From the NCBI RefSeq assembly GCF_003473485.1, contig NC_053042.1:52167762-52231761 (forward strand): a stretch of DNA of 64,000 nucleotides, in the 5' to 3' direction. The notes under the pieces are model-generated. The model saw only the letters and a program-made list of their open reading frames with translations, was not told the DNA's origin and ran no database searches. The translations under genes were made by a program, and so were the position numbers. The DNA comes from Medicago truncatula. Lineage: Eukaryota; Streptophyta; Magnoliopsida; Fabales; Fabaceae. How positions within the stretch are numbered: position 1 is the first letter of the stretch; every line of letters starts with the position of its first letter. Below are positions 12,371 through 23,231 of the stretch, one piece after another.

Positions 12371-13998
12371 TTAGGCGGGGTTTGTGCAATTTTACGAAGG
12401 AACTGCAACGTAATTGATGGTAAATTAAGTACACAACACTGTCTTCTCTTCACATCAAAGTATCTAAGAGTGTTACTCAGTCGTTGTCCCAAATAACCAT
12501 TAACATGACATTGCACAAAAGAAAATCAAGCAATACCAGTCTAATATTTCCAATACCCTTGTTAGTTAAAGTTTCTAGCAGCAATATGCAGCTCATATAG
12601 ACAGCAACATTGTATTGTATCAACCAAAGACTACAAGAAGAAAGCTTCTACTGTCACAAACTAAAGAAAGAAGTGGCTGATTGATTTACCATTGAGCTGT
12701 AGTTTTTCTGATGGTACACAACCCCAAATCATGGCCCCAAGACGGCCATTGCCGATGGGGATGGCATCGACCCAGTACTCTGCAGGCTCAGAAAAAGTAA
12801 CCTTCAATGGCCTTGGAGTTTCATCATCAGCATTTGGTAAACTTGACGGGGCCAGACAAAAAAGTTTGGGATGGCCGCCATCAAAATAAACTAAAATATA
12901 TAAATCATATTGTTTACAACACACTTAAGTTGTAATAAACATAAAGTCAATTATGATGTTGTATTCAATAACGGCAATTTCATATATGGAATCATGTAGT
13001 CGGATTAGAGATAGAACAGAGAGCATTTCAAATAGGAAATCACCTAAATGCAAAGAATAAAGCTAGAGTAAACGGTGATATCACCCCTTGTCCAAATAGG
13101 AAAACCTCGCCCAATCTCCACTAACATAAAGAGCAGCTACCAGGACACCAAGATAGCACATAAAGAAACAAATCCTTAACTGTCTTACTGCACTTGAATT
13201 GCTCCTAGGAGAGACAAAAACAAACACGATAAGCCCTCCATCTCAATTTTGAAACAACCAAAATATCGACCACAAATCTAAGCTACACAACAACCAAACT
13301 CCAGAAGATTCTATCATTCGGAAGCTGCTAATAATCACCACACAGTCCAAAAGCAAAAAAACCAAAACAGAATACTACCAAAAATGCTGCAAACCCAACA
13401 CACTGATGAGATATGACACAAAACCAAGAGAAATAACAAAAGAAATGCATTAGAAACTAGGGAACATATACAACCATTGATTGCTAGCTAAGAATCCATC
13501 CAATCTAGCTTTTATGTGATGAAAATATCCCCAATATAGCCCAAACCAGTTAAGCCACACTGTTGGATAGTGTCTTTGAACCGGTTTGTAATACTACTGT
13601 CAGCAAGATTACCTCCATTTTTTTTTTCAGCTTGACCCAAAATCAAATCGAAATCACCAAAAACTAACAACCTATTTCTAGAATTATCCCTGTATATCTG
13701 ACTAAAAAGATCACAAGCAAGTTATTAAAAAAAAGCACATTGTCTAAGAACACAAAACAAAGAGTAGTAAACAATCCATAATAATTAGAATCAAGCTAAG
13801 AATTAGAGCTGTTAGTAAAAAATTGATCAATTAACCCTCATATTAGTAAAAAATCCATCTGATAATACAAGAAAAACATGAGATAGAATTAGAGCTGTTA
13901 GTCACTGAGTCACATAAGATTCTGATTCCTCAAATTAACCCTCACTTTAGCAAATTAAAAAGGGAAAAATTAAGCCAGAATTAGAAACAATTAAAATT

Positions 13999-15664
13999 GG
14001 CTTAATTAAACCTTTGGTCCTCTAACTTATTTGTTGTTTTCATTTTGGTCCCATAACTTTAAAATTTTCCTTTTTGGTCCCTCAAATATGCTCCGTCAGT
14101 CAAATTGATCCAAGTCTGTTAACTTTTAACTCCAAATGTCTATGGTGGACCAACATTATAATGGTCCACCGTAGATCTTATTAATTTTGTTAATTTTGAC
14201 CCCTTGATTTTTTTATCATAAAGGAGACCATTAGATCATGTAGATCCATTATATCTTATGATGTACCGTCTATAACAAATTTATTTACCAATCCTTCTTC
14301 TTCTTCCTCCCTAATCGCCATATCATATTCATCATCATATCATCTTAAGATCTAAACCCAGAAATCATAAAACATAAATCTATCAAAATCCACAAATCAG
14401 TAATCACAAAACACACATAAAAGCTTTCTCTTTCATACACACTGCAATTTCTAAGATTCAAAATTTTCCCTTTCAAAATCAAAATCCATAAAAGCTTTCC
14501 CTTACATCTGACAACAATCGAAATCCATAAAAACTTTCCCTTTCACGCGTATAACCCATACACTTCTTGAATTCACCCAAATCCCTAATCGCTCATGGAT
14601 TTCTATCAACCTTTTAACCTCAGATTGACGCCTCATATTAAACCCATATTCAATTCTCCAGCTGCATTCACAAAACCGCTTCCCATGTTAAAAGAAGTAG
14701 GTGGAGTTTGGCTTAGATCTGGAAAGGCATATGGTTGCTGAGCCATTATTGGTCCACCACTCTTGTCATTCTGAGATGCAGTAGTTGAAAGTGCATAACC
14801 AATGGCAGCGGGACTGAAATTTGGAAATTTTTGCTTAATTAGCGCAACAAGACCTGTAATATGTCGCGTCTCCCTTTTTGTTTTTGATTTGGATTCAACT
14901 TTTGATTTAGATACAAGGTTTGTATTTTGTTGTTGATTTTGAGTTGGATTCTTCATCTTTTGTGTTTCATGATTGATTCTGCGTTTGGATTTAATCTAAG
15001 AAGGAGAAGTTTGGGATGTTGTTGATTTGGATTTTGTAGATTATGAATTAACTATTTGGATTTGATGGAAATTGTTTCTGTTTTTTTTCTTCTTCTGAAT
15101 TTCTTTGAATGTTGGATGAATATACGATGATAATGATGAATAAGAAGAGGGAGGCTGGGTTTGAAGATGAACATGAAGGGAGCAATTAAATTGAATTGAA
15201 AAGAAAAGGGTGGCTGAGATTTTAATTCAAGAAGTGTATGGATTTTTAATTCAAGAAGCTTATTTTTTTCGTTTGATATCAATATGCAATAAATTGAATT
15301 GAAATCCATAAGTTGAAGATGATGAAATCTATAAATTTGAGATTTAAGTGAAGGATTCGATCAATTCTAGCATTTTTTGAGTTTTGTTGTTAATTTTTTT
15401 TTGGGTTTATGTGAATAAAATGTTGAAGATGATGAAGATCAAGAATAGATTGAAGGAGATGAATAAAAGTCAAAAGATTAGGTGTTGATGGTTCACCATT
15501 AGAAACAATAGACAAGCAATCAAACGGTTAAAATTACATCATGAAAATTATGCATTTAAAGACTAACGGTGAGGACTACGAGGGACCAAATTGGAAAAAT
15601 TTAGAGTTATGAGACCAAATTGAAAACAACAAATAAGTTGAGGGACTAAACGTTTAATTAAGCC
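13999..15664. mobile_element. Pack-MULE, 1666 bp, with perfect 9-bp TSD
   Basis: Long terminal inverted repeats begin GGCTTAATTAAACCTTTGG (left) and GGCTTAATTAAACGTTTAG (right, other strand). They continue well matched for some 70 bp through TTATTTGTTGTTTTCA. ATTAAAATT flanks the element exactly at 13990-13998 and 15665-15673, the 9-bp TSD of Mutator-like elements. No transposase is present. Instead the interior holds a fragment of a subtilase gene on the minus strand (14863-14633). A related element with similar termini is at 48970-50453. Confidence 0.9.
14633..14863 (-). pseudogene. Captured subtilisin-like protease fragment
   Basis: Within the Pack-MULE a minus-strand frame of 107 codons (start 14956) contains, from residue 32, HITGLVALIKQKFPNFSPAA, then ALSTTAS, GGPIMAQQPYAFPDLSQ and FNMGSGFVNAAGELNMGLI. 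This is the segment just after the catalytic GTSMAxPH motif of plant subtilases and looks closest to the SBT2 group. The catalytic Ser motif itself is not present (the residues before HITG read TKRETR), and the frame ends at LI where the family continues. It is a piece of one exon region, not a protease. Confidence 0.85.
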
Positions 15665-16440
15665 ATTAAAATTTATTCATGGGTATAATGGAATTAAGCC
15701 CTTTTGCTTTCAACAAACGAAATAATGGAAGCAAGGGTTCAAGTTTCCTACAATTGAATCAAACAACAATGGAAATAAAGGGTTCAAGTTTCCCCCAATT
15801 TTTTATTAACATAGAATAATTTCATACCAATGTTGAATTGAACCAAACGATAATTTTAAAGAACAAATTATTAGCAGACAATAACAACAACAACAACAAA
15901 CCAACACATTGATTCTAAAATCGAAATGAAAAAAGGGAAATCAAATGTTGAGATTGAAAAAAATAACTTACAATTAGAGTTTTTGGTTGTGTAACGGACG
16001 AAGAGAGATGGATAGAGAGAGAAGATGAATAAGTATCAGGTGAGCTTCAACAGAGATGGAGGGCGTCGCTGCGCCGGATTAGTCCAGAGAGAAGAAGGGT
16101 GAACTTGGGTGGTCATCGCCAGAGTAGAGAGATGAGTGCGTTTCAAGAAAACTGAAGGTGGCATGGTTGTAAATTTCATATTAACTCAAGGGTATTTTGG
16201 TAATTTTCCACAAATAATGGGACGATCATGGCCATCCCCTGTCCCCACGTGGTTCCGCCACTGTGTGGAGGGCTATGCACCATAACCCATTCTCCATTTT
16301 CCATTGACAGAAAAGAAAATGATAGTGAGATGAATTGGAAAGGAATAGAATGGTGTAACAGAAAAAATAATCAAAGTGATGGTTGTCACTCTTAGATTTT
16401 TCAAGCTCAAGTAGGTGATTTTAGCTTGAAATGGACCACA

Positions 16441-18427
16441 TTACCTTCCGGTCCAGATAATACTGAAGTGTCTATTGAGTTGATGTCAAACATGCCATGA
16501 AAGAGGTTTGATAAAATAACAAGGAAAAATGGACAATTCTCCGTTTTTGGTATCAAAGGAAACGTATCTCTTACGAAACAATCTCCTTATAAGTTACATG
16601 AAGACAAAGTATATATTTATTTCTAACATGATTTTTGTGTGGAATTTAATGAATTTATGATGTTTAATTTTTTTTTTTCTTTCTATTTCATATCAATGAC
16701 AAGATAAGATGAGATAATGACAAATCTAGTGATAATGATAAATTTAGTGACAAAATTTGTAATTATACTAATAATGATAAGATTTTTTTGACGATTAGTA
16801 ATAGTGATAATATAAGATAATAGATTTCGAAAAAATCTTACTGTGTTGTGGCTATTATTTCAACTCCTCACTTTTCTTTTCTTTTTTTGCCTTCGTCCAA
16901 AAAAGTACATGAATTTTATGATTCTGTATAATTTTATATTGAATTTTTTAGGAAAAGAACTCATGTAGTTGCTCGTACTTTTTGATAAGGGTCGATAGAA
17001 TCATAGAGAGATATGGCTGGTGGAAATCATTGTTTATCATGGTGACATACACTGTGTCAAAAAAAATGAGACAAACATCAATGACTATTTTACGATTGTT
17101 TGACGTCGGATTTTAATTTTATTTTTTAAAATTACAAAGTTCATTTTTTACCACCGACATCTTTTAAGACCAATTATACCGAGGTTTCAATTATCAATTA
17201 AATAGTGTAACACTTCTTTATAAAAAAACATTATCCTATGAAAAATAATAGTTTCTTTGGATAATTTTGTTATTAACAAATCAATATCAGTGTCAATATT
17301 TAACCATTTACTATCAATTTGTACTCTGGTATATTTTTTGAAGGACTAATATGAGTAAAACTTAGCAGAATCAAGATCTTTTTAAACATTCATAAAGTCG
17401 AGGACCTATTTGATAGCGCTCTACTAAAATTAAAGATCTGATTAGATATTTTACTCTTAGCAGAATCAACTTCATTTATTTTTTAATTAAAAGAGGGTCG
17501 AAAGCAAAAAAAGGCATGATGCAAACAAATATCTCGAGGCATTAGTTAAAAAATATATATATATATATATATATATATCTCAAGGTAGTTAAAAAGACAA
17601 ATATAGTAAAATTTATTCATTCTAATAAGCTTTTCGGAATCAAACATATCAATTTTTTATAAAAATAAAAATAAAAATGTGCATTATACGACACCATTAG
17701 AGTCGCCATTACTAGTATTAATTTCTCCTTCCTCGATTCTATTATAATTTTGGCTTATTTATGTAATTAGTCCTGAAAAATATACGTCATTTGAGTGTTC
17801 GTACCTAAACTTATTAATCCTTCCAAGCAGTTGTTGTAAATATTAATCATTTCGCTTTTGGTTTTAATCTCGTTTGATTACTAATGTGGATTGTGATTAG
17901 AGTTGTGGCACAAGCTGATTCGAAAAAGACCATGGCGAATTACATAAATAAGCATTAAGTTTTTTTAGTAGGCTAGATTACACTTTTTATCTCTTACTCT
18001 TGTGGATATATTTTCTTATGTTTTGTTTTGTTGATTAAATTAATCGATTCCTCAAACTTTTGTTTAGGTCAAATATTTCTCCAATCTTTTAAGTTAAATG
18101 TTTATAATAAGTTAGTCTTTTTAATATATTTTTTTGTTATAAAGTGGTCATTTATATTTGTTTTGGTTACAAATTGATCATTTAAGCTAAGTTATAAAAT
18201 ATTTACACTATTAATCATTATTTCAGTCAGCTTCGTTAAAAAATATTTATGAACCATTTAACATTGAGGTGGTAGGTTCAAAAGGGCTTATGATATCAAA
18301 TAGGATTACTTACACAAATTTTATTCTTATTGTTTTTGAATTCAAGCTTAATTTTAGAGATGAATATTTTATCAACAACTTTATAAATCAAATAATCGAT
18401 AATGATACAAATATGAACTCTAGTTTT
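16441..18427. other. AT-rich intergenic region
   Basis: No gene recognised. Holds a (TA)n tract at about 17549-17578 and several short degenerate repeat pieces. The first part is the upstream flank of the broken fucosidase copy. Confidence 0.5.
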
Positions 18428-18442
18428 GAGAGTAGTGAATTT

Positions 18443-18587
18443 TATTTTATTTTATTTTTGGTCAAGTAGCCTAGTGGCTAGAGAAATTTACCTTAAAGAT
18501 GAATAAATGGAGTGTCCGGGATTCGAACTCCGGCCCCTGCACATATTGTGCATTATCCCTTACCAAATGAGCTAAACTCATGGGAAC
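18443..18587 (-). mobile_element. tRNA-derived SINE with perfect 15-bp TSD
   Basis: Read on the minus strand: GTTCCCATGAGTTTAGCTCA (A-box-like), then GGAGTTCGAATCCCGG (B box of a Pol III promoter), then a short tail rich in A on that strand. The direct repeat GAGAGTAGTGAATTT flanks it exactly (18428-18442 and 18588-18602), as expected from LINE-assisted insertion. It is not a functional tRNA: no complete cloverleaf or acceptor stem. Related copies are at 20958, 30240, 35150 and 52212. Confidence 0.9.
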
Positions 18588-19060
18588 GAGAGTAGTGAAT
18601 TTAAACCTCCCAACTTAACATTAAACGTCAACATTATCACTTTTTAATTGAGTTCGATTAAAACATGATAATGATGCAGATATTCTATAACTTAAAACAA
18701 TTTATTAAAAAAAAAAACTTTATGACTAACTTGTTGTAAACTTCTAACTCAAATGATATATTTTGTTTATGTAAAGTTAGTTGTGGCTGACCAAAACCAA
18801 AATTAGAGGATTTATGCAATTCTCACTTTCTCATTTCTTCTCAAAATTAGAGGATTCTACTGTTCATCTTATTCCTCTTAATTCTACTTATCTTCTTCTT
18901 TTAATTTCGTCTCCAAAACCAAAAATTGTTACATACGGCCACACTGTTGCTGGTGTGAGATTTGCAAATACTTGAATACCTTCTCGTATAGCTGAAGCAG
19001 TTCTTTCTCTAGCTTAAAATGTTTCTTGTATTTATCCCATTTATAGCTTTATTGATTAAA

Positions 19061-19531
19061 GGCTTAAATGCTTTTTTGGTTCCTTAAGTATTTAATTGGT
19101 ATCGCTCCGGTCCCTTAACTAAAAAAAAGATTGTTTGAGTACTTTAAGTTTTTTTTTAAGTCTCGTTTTGGTCCCTTCTGTTAGATTTCCGTTAGGTTTA
19201 ATAAAAAATGTTTAGTGTGGGCACGTGTCACCTTGTCATTGGCTCTAAGAATATTTTTTTTATAAAAAAAAATATTTTTCATTTTTTTTATAAAAACATA
19301 TTTTTCATTTTTTTTAAATATATATTTTTTTTTAAAAAAAAACTCAGCCAATGACAAGGTGACACGTGTCCAGGAGTTAACTTTTTTTTTTAAACCCTAA
19401 CGGAAACCTAATAGAAGGGACCAAAACGAGACTAAAAAAAACTTAAATACTCAAACAATCTTTTTTTTTAGTTAAGGGATCAAAGCGATACCAATTAAAT
19501 ACTTAAGGAACCAAAAGAGCATTTAAGTTTA
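19061..19531. mobile_element. Foldback (long inverted repeat) element, ~470 bp
   Basis: Almost the entire element is two complementary arms of about 200 bp around an A/T-only centre (about 19255-19340). The arms share 'ggttccttaagtatttaattggtatcg', split here by position, and 'caatgacaaggtgacacgtg' near the centre. GATTAAA flanks both ends (19054-19060, 19532-19538). The termini (GGCTTAAATG) resemble the MULE termini GGCTTAATT in this window, so it is probably a Mutator-derived foldback MITE. Transcribed through, it would form a long hairpin. Confidence 0.8.
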
Positions 19532-20140
19532 GATTAAACAAAACGATTTATATAAATCAAAGAGAGAGGAAAAAAAAAGTAACAAATATGAAATTGATAA
19601 GGTAAGCACCCTCCAATGAAACCAAGAAGAACGTCATCAGATTGCTTAGCAATAGAAAGGGTATCAACCACATACGGAAAATACTTGGGTGACATAGAGT
19701 TGGGTGACATTTGTGACATTGGTCAATCATAATACCACAATGTTTGTGTTTCTCTCTCTTTCACAAGCATGGTAACATTGTGATTGGTCAATGTCACCAA
19801 CTCTATGTCACCCAAGTGCTACCCCATCAACATACATGTAGAGGGACTCTAGTGGCTTCAAGTGCAGCTCCACCCAATAGCTTCTTTGGGAATTGCAGTA
19901 GCGACAAGTCCAAACTAATTCCACTTTATGAAAAGTTAATTCGACGGAAATGGCTACCTTGACTAACAAGTTTAAGTTTGAGAACTAAAACGGAACAAAA
20001 TATATTTATGGGAACAAAGTGAAACCACAAAATAAATTAAGAGATCAGTGTAATTTAACCCTTTTAATATAGTAAAATCAAATACTTCGGCTCCCTTATT
20101 ATATCCCAAAAACAAATCAAATACATACAACTTCAAAAAT

Positions 20141-20332
20141 GAGTGATGATACATGTACCACCCCATGTGGCAATACACCCTTTACACCCACATAAAATTC
20201 TGACACGTGGCAACTTGGACCCCACACAAATAGAAGATAAAGTGTGGTTGTGAGATGAACTTACCAAAATATCCCTAATACATGAGGTGTACAATGGAGT
20301 GTAGAAATAAAGAGTGTTCATGTAACATTTTC
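20141..20332. mobile_element. MITE related to the pair at 10580-10920
   Basis: The left end GATGATACATGTACCAC is complementary to the right end, which on the other strand reads ATGTTACATGAACACTC. The interior shares 'caatacaccctttacacc' and 'tctgacacgtgg' with the copy at 10600. Non-coding. Confidence 0.6.
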
Positions 20333-20957
20333 CTTCAAAAATTGATGGTGATGCTCTCAATGGTCTTGTTAAGAGGTGTTTATCAAAAGTCCTTTGCAAA
20401 CATATGCATCGTCAATCGTTATGATCTTAAAGTGCGCATATTTGCTATATTTACGAAGAAATCATCTCTTGCGCGGATGTTCTTTTTAATATTGGCTGCT
20501 CTCAAGCTACTCGTCTGTTGATTTATGACCATCCATGAGTTCAAGTGAGGCATGCCCTCTGTGATATTATGGGAGTTGCTACTCCCTGAACTTGTTTCGT
20601 TTTTATGCAGTTTTCTTTTTGAGCTTCAAACTGATCCTTCCATATAAAAAAAATATATATGATGTATCCTTTCTTTATAAGGATGTTTTTCTCCAAGCAT
20701 AAACTCACAAAACAATTCAAATTCAAGTGTTTGAAGTTTTTTTGTAGGGAAAATGCATACGTAGGGTTTCAAGTATTTAAATAATTTGGAATAATTCGTG
20801 ATGAATTTCACTTAGCACCGGGTCAAATATACATACGTTAGTTCAAATTCTCATTTCCTCCTTTATTAGTTTGGCCAACATGCATGCTACACGTATTAGC
20901 TTTGTTCCTTGGTGCCTAGGCCCCTCAAAACCACAAAAAGAAAACACCGATTCTAAT

Positions 20958-21036
20958 TTTTTTTTTGGTGACCAGGTTTAAACCTCAGACCTTTCATATA
21001 TTTATACATTGTTCCTATCAGCTGAGCTAAGCTAAC
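20958..21036 (-). mobile_element. Short tRNA-derived SINE with TSD
   Basis: A tRNA-like head on the minus strand (TTAGCTTAGCTCAGCTGATA; B-box-like GGTCTGAGGTTTAAACC) ends in an A tail (T run 20958-20967 on the plus strand). It is flanked by AACACCGATTCTAAT (20943-20957) and AACACTGATTCTGAT (21037-21051), 13 of 15 identical, an aged TSD. Confidence 0.8.
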
Positions 21037-21051
21037 AACACTGATTCTGAT

Positions 21052-21532
21052 TTAAAACTGCATATTGTGCGCTTACAAAAAAAAATTGTATATTATACTG
21101 CTAATCGTTCAATTAAAAGCAGACAATCCATATTTAAAAGATATTTTCTTTATTGGTTAAATAAAAAGTACGTGTTCAAAATTTAAACCACCAACCTTAG
21201 TTAGGCAGTTAGGAATGACCCGATTGTCGGATTATATGTACTCTAATAAAGTATATTACACTTGATCAGATGAGTAAGTATATATTATACATCCAGTACA
21301 GAAAAAGTCCTTATAATATGTTATATACATGATAAATAAAACATTTATTTCACTAATGCAGCACCAACGGCTTGCATACTACTAGCTAAGACCTAAACCA
21401 TAGTATCATACACTATAACATTAACCTTGCCTTTCTCGTCGCACAGCTTCCTTCAATATAATCCACAAACTTTCCCCCTCCTTTTGTGGTTGATTTAATT
21501 TGAAAGGAGGTGTTTCATATAATTATTCACAT
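21052..21532. other. 3' flank of the unknown gene; nothing recognised
   Basis: AT-rich, with no coding frame. A degenerate stretch near 21140-21200 ('aaccaccaacctt') hints at another worn SINE. The 3' UTR of the minus-strand gene ending at 21533 would lie at its right end. Confidence 0.45.
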
Positions 21533-23107
21533 TCAGGGTAATTTTCCATGAATTAGAGGCAAATCAACTTCATCACACCACTCAATACATCTAGTTTCAA
21601 AATGACTCCCTTTTGCTTGGTCCGGCAAGTAACTAACCCAAAATTCTCCCCCTATCCTCCACTTCAACACACTCCCTTCCATCTCTTTACTTAACCTCCA
21701 CCCTACTTCTTCTCCGTATTCATCCCCTGCTATTACAACCGACCCGCTCTTACTAAACGGTCTATTTGCCCCGACATATCGCCCCCTCAACCCATGAATC
21801 GGGTCATCACCTGTGGGCTTCCACGAGCCCACTTCTTGGCCCGTCATATTATCATGCAAAACAACATCAAATATAGCTGCGTTCCCCTCCGCGTCTTGAT
21901 CCATTCTCCAACTCTTTGTTCTCATTCTCCTTGAAGACTTCGCCGAAGCTTTCACCTTTGAAATATCTGATTTCTCGAAATTACCATTAACAACCTTCTC
22001 AATTTCCACTTCTCTTTCATTATTCTCCGTAGACCGACCCAAACTCAAGCCTGCCACATAACTAGCTCCAATTTCCGGGCCCACCCAAACCCGAGCCCGG
22101 GAAGGAAAATGTTTCTCGTCAACAAAATCCACATCATCACCGTGTTTAAAACCTAACCTCGCCACATGGAGACGCATATTATCAACACGTGTATTAACCC
22201 GAATGAATCCATCATAAAATCCAACTGTATATTCCAACTGCACGTGTGCTTCCAATTGGTGGTGAGCTAGACCGTACCTGATTATTGACTCCTTAGCATC
22301 AATACCTTGAAATTTACCATTTTGCCCATAGTTTCTCGCCAGTTTCATCGTCATAACCGGCGCGTAGCCTTTCAGAATCCAAAAACCATGAGACTCCGTC
22401 GCGTAAGAGAATTTCGGATTCGATGGCACGAGTGTTTGTAATCCTACACCCAATTCTCTTATAATGCACCATTTTGCTATTATGTACCCAAGGGTGCGCA
22501 TGAAACAGAGTTCAGTGTCTACACCTACGGTAATAAAGAAGGTTCTTAGCACCGAAGCTAGTTTCTTTGACAACGCAGTTTCTAGAACCGGAGCGAGTAA
22601 CGAGTGGAAATAGAGTGAACCTGCTTCGCTAGGCGCGTCGCAAGCACATAGCCAAAAGAGACGAATGGTGAAAACAAGGTTGAAGAAAATGGAGAGAGAT
22701 TCTGGTGTGTGCGAGTCTATGATCCATGCAATGGGCTCTGGTTTGAGTTTTTGAAGCTGGGATCTAGGGCAAGTGCTATCGTGCGCTGTGGGTGAGTTGG
22801 ATATGATTTCTTGGAGGAGTTGGAGAAGGAGTGGGAGGAAATTAGGGTTTTCTGAAGAGAGTGTGCATTTCTCGGAAATCCAAAGAGGTTTTTGAGTGTT
22901 GAATGGATGGAAGCCTTGTAAGAATACCATGAAGGTTACTAAGGCTTCTGAGTCTGACCCAGAAGTTCGCTCTGCTTTGAGATAAATAGAACGAGTTGAA
23001 TCGTTATGTCCATCTCTAGCAAGTTCGAACTTTGGTGGTGAGTCAAACTCATAATTCCTCCACTCTACTGAGTTGGGGAGTTCAGATATCCATGACCAAA
23101 TATCCAT
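21533..23107 (-). CDS. Intronless conserved-looking plant protein of unknown function, 524 residues
   Basis: A single long frame encodes 524 residues from MDIWSWISELPNSVEW to IHGKLP. An in-frame ATG 35 codons upstream (23212) would give 559, but its extra residues are a generic hydrophobic stretch. I prefer 23107 because a uORF (23231-23130) overlaps the 23212 ATG and stops 22 nt before 23107. The protein has a Leu-rich stretch (about 95-105), a hydrophobic segment IFFNLVFTIRLFWLCACDA (about 140-158), a Tyr/Gly-rich central part, and a C-terminal part with WRMDQDAEGNAAIFDVVLHD and IHGLRGRYVGANRPF. It has no motif I can name. Its length, composition and lack of breaks argue for a real gene. 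A possible TATA box on the minus strand lies near 23300. Function is not assigned. Confidence 0.85.
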   Translation of the reverse strand: MDIWSWISELPNSVEWRNYEFDSPPKFELARDGHNDSTRSIYLKAERTSGSDSEALVTFMVFLQGFHPFNTQKPLWISEKCTLSSENPNFLPLLLQLLQEIISNSPTAHDSTCPRSQLQKLKPEPIAWIIDSHTPESLSIFFNLVFTIRLFWLCACDAPSEAGSLYFHSLLAPVLETALSKKLASVLRTFFITVGVDTELCFMRTLGYIIAKWCIIRELGVGLQTLVPSNPKFSYATESHGFWILKGYAPVMTMKLARNYGQNGKFQGIDAKESIIRYGLAHHQLEAHVQLEYTVGFYDGFIRVNTRVDNMRLHVARLGFKHGDDVDFVDEKHFPSRARVWVGPEIGASYVAGLSLGRSTENNEREVEIEKVVNGNFEKSDISKVKASAKSSRRMRTKSWRMDQDAEGNAAIFDVVLHDNMTGQEVGSWKPTGDDPIHGLRGRYVGANRPFSKSGSVVIAGDEYGEEVGWRLSKEMEGSVLKWRIGGEFWVSYLPDQAKGSHFETRCIEWCDEVDLPLIHGKLP

Positions 23108-23129
23108 ATTGATATTGTATGGTGTGTTG

Positions 23130-23231
23130 TTAACGGAATATGGATTGAAAGAGGATTGAGTTAATGGGGTTAGTTTTAAGGAGAGAATGAATGATAATGT
23201 GATTGCCAACATGGAAGGATTTTGAAGCCAT
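23130..23231 (-). promoter_or_regulatory. 33-codon upstream ORF before the 21533-23107 gene
   Basis: On the minus strand the first ATG in the probable leader starts MASKSFHVGNHIIIHSLL and runs 33 codons to TAA at 23132-23130. It ends 22 nt before ATG 23107 and overlaps the alternative ATG 23212 in another frame. Ribosomes would meet it first, so it could lower translation or force reinitiation at 23107. This assumes a transcription start near 23270, about 30 bp downstream of the TATA-like sequence near 23300. Confidence 0.5.

Larger units (their letters stand above)
12842..16263. mobile_element. hAT-like insertion in the fucosidase copy, carrying a nested Pack-MULE
   Basis: The right end, read on the minus strand, starts CAGTGGCGGAACCACG and goes on to GGGGATGGCC. 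The left end starts about CTTGACGGGGCCAGAC and goes on to GGGATGGCC. These weakly matching ends resemble the CAGNGGCGGAGCC termini of the other hAT-type elements in this window (50575, 59789). No 8-bp TSD remains; the host exon lost about 17 bp at the junction. Apart from the nested element at 13999-15664, the interior is AC-rich or AT-rich without a transposase frame, so it is non-autonomous or decayed. The exact left end is uncertain by a few bases. Confidence 0.6.
12371..16440 (-). pseudogene. Partial tandem copy of the GH95 fucosidase gene, split by a transposon
   Basis: The 5' part lies at 16304-16264 (ATG, MENGEWVMVHSPP). The same exon resumes at about 12845-12694 (LPNADDETPRPLKV ... 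[15 protein letters not shown] ... LQLNG) and ends at a GTAAAT donor, as exon 1 of the intact gene does. The flank at 16305-16440 matches the promoter side of the intact gene (both contain 'gattttagcttgaa'-type sequence), and 12371-12690 matches part of its intron 1. Exons 2-10 are absent. So a segment holding promoter, exon 1 and part of intron 1 was duplicated and then interrupted by about 3.4 kb. Against the intact gene, about 17 bp are missing at the insertion point. It cannot encode an active enzyme. Confidence 0.85.

Noticed and set aside
18500-18590. tRNA gene on the minus strand (good B box GGAGTTCGAATCCCGG)
   Set aside because: Flanked by an exact 15-bp TSD and lacking a full cloverleaf; it belongs to a repeated SINE family.
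23108-23212. N-terminal extension of the unknown gene to 559 residues
   Set aside because: Its ATG is overlapped by a uORF, and the added residues are a featureless hydrophobic run.
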